From Chloroflexota bacterium (GTDB lineage Bacteria > Chloroflexota > Anaerolineae > UBA7937 > JACPPX01), in contig JACPWV010000037.1 in assembly GCA_016196905.1 (NCBI GenBank), positions 1 through 7,240 on the forward strand: DNA of 7,240 nucleotides, written 5' to 3'. Made by a program: the position numbers and the translations under genes. The notes under the pieces are model-generated. The model made no database searches and was not told the origin of the DNA. It saw nothing but the letters and a program-made list of their open reading frames with translations. Positions 7,192 to 7,240 of this stretch are shown in pieces (the first letter of the stretch is position 1; every line of letters starts with the position of its first letter).

Positions 7192-7240
7192 ATGGAACTC
7201 ACTCCAAGAGAGGTAGAGGTGTTGCGGTTACTGGCGCGAC
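7192..7240 (+). CDS. LuxR-type helix-turn-helix protein, N-terminal fragment (runs off the right edge)
   Basis: Sixteen codons are visible and read MELTPREVEVLRLLAR. This is the standard opening of a LuxR/GerE DNA-binding domain (LTPREREVLRLLA in the family). The ATG is preceded by a weak G-rich Shine-Dalgarno (GGGGGGTG), and an in-frame stop at 7165-7167 limits any longer reading to a few codons. The domain therefore sits at the very N-terminus. Usually it is C-terminal, after a receiver or sensor domain, so this is either a small stand-alone regulator, a protein with the domain order reversed, or a truncated gene. It is divergent from secD. Because so little is seen, the family call is moderate. 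Confidence 0.6.
   Translation, partial: MELTPREVEVLRLLAR

Overview
This 7240-base window looks like a chromosomal stretch from a GC-rich bacterium, most likely of the phylum Chloroflexota (Anaerolineae-like). That placement is an inference. It rests on Thr/Pro-rich linkers in exported segments, a lipoprotein with a Gly/Thr/Ala-rich tether, an ECF sigma factor with an RskA-type anti-sigma factor, and a DUF4331 secreted protein. Apart from a gene start at the far right, every gene lies on the minus strand, so the window reads right to left. I see no mobile elements, CRISPR arrays, tRNA or rRNA.

Right end (about 6677-7240): a non-coding stretch of about 515 bases separates secD from the first 16 codons of a divergent plus-strand gene. 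Those codons look like the start of a LuxR-type DNA-binding domain. The stretch holds a strong minus-strand promoter for secD, a short palindrome, a small tandem repeat and a T7G9 homopolymer tract just before the LuxR-like start.

Middle right (3163-6676): a tight four-gene operon in the order secD, gene A, gene B, secF, with gaps of 23, 17 and 3 bases. SecD and SecF form the membrane complex that uses proton motive force to help proteins finish crossing through SecYEG. Genes A and B encode two small, soluble, mutually homologous proteins that I do not recognise. Their place between secD and secF is the most unusual thing in the window.

Middle (2283-3151): a lipoprotein gene with its own promoter, ending in a strong intrinsic terminator.

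Left (1-2067): an ECF sigma factor gene and its membrane anti-sigma factor gene, two bases apart and closed by an intrinsic terminator. After a leader of about 300 bases with several possible helices comes the start of a secreted DUF4331-family gene, which runs off the left edge. A sigma/anti-sigma pair beside a secreted protein suggests an envelope-stress or surface-response module. No shared promoter motif could be identified by eye, so that regulatory link remains a hypothesis.
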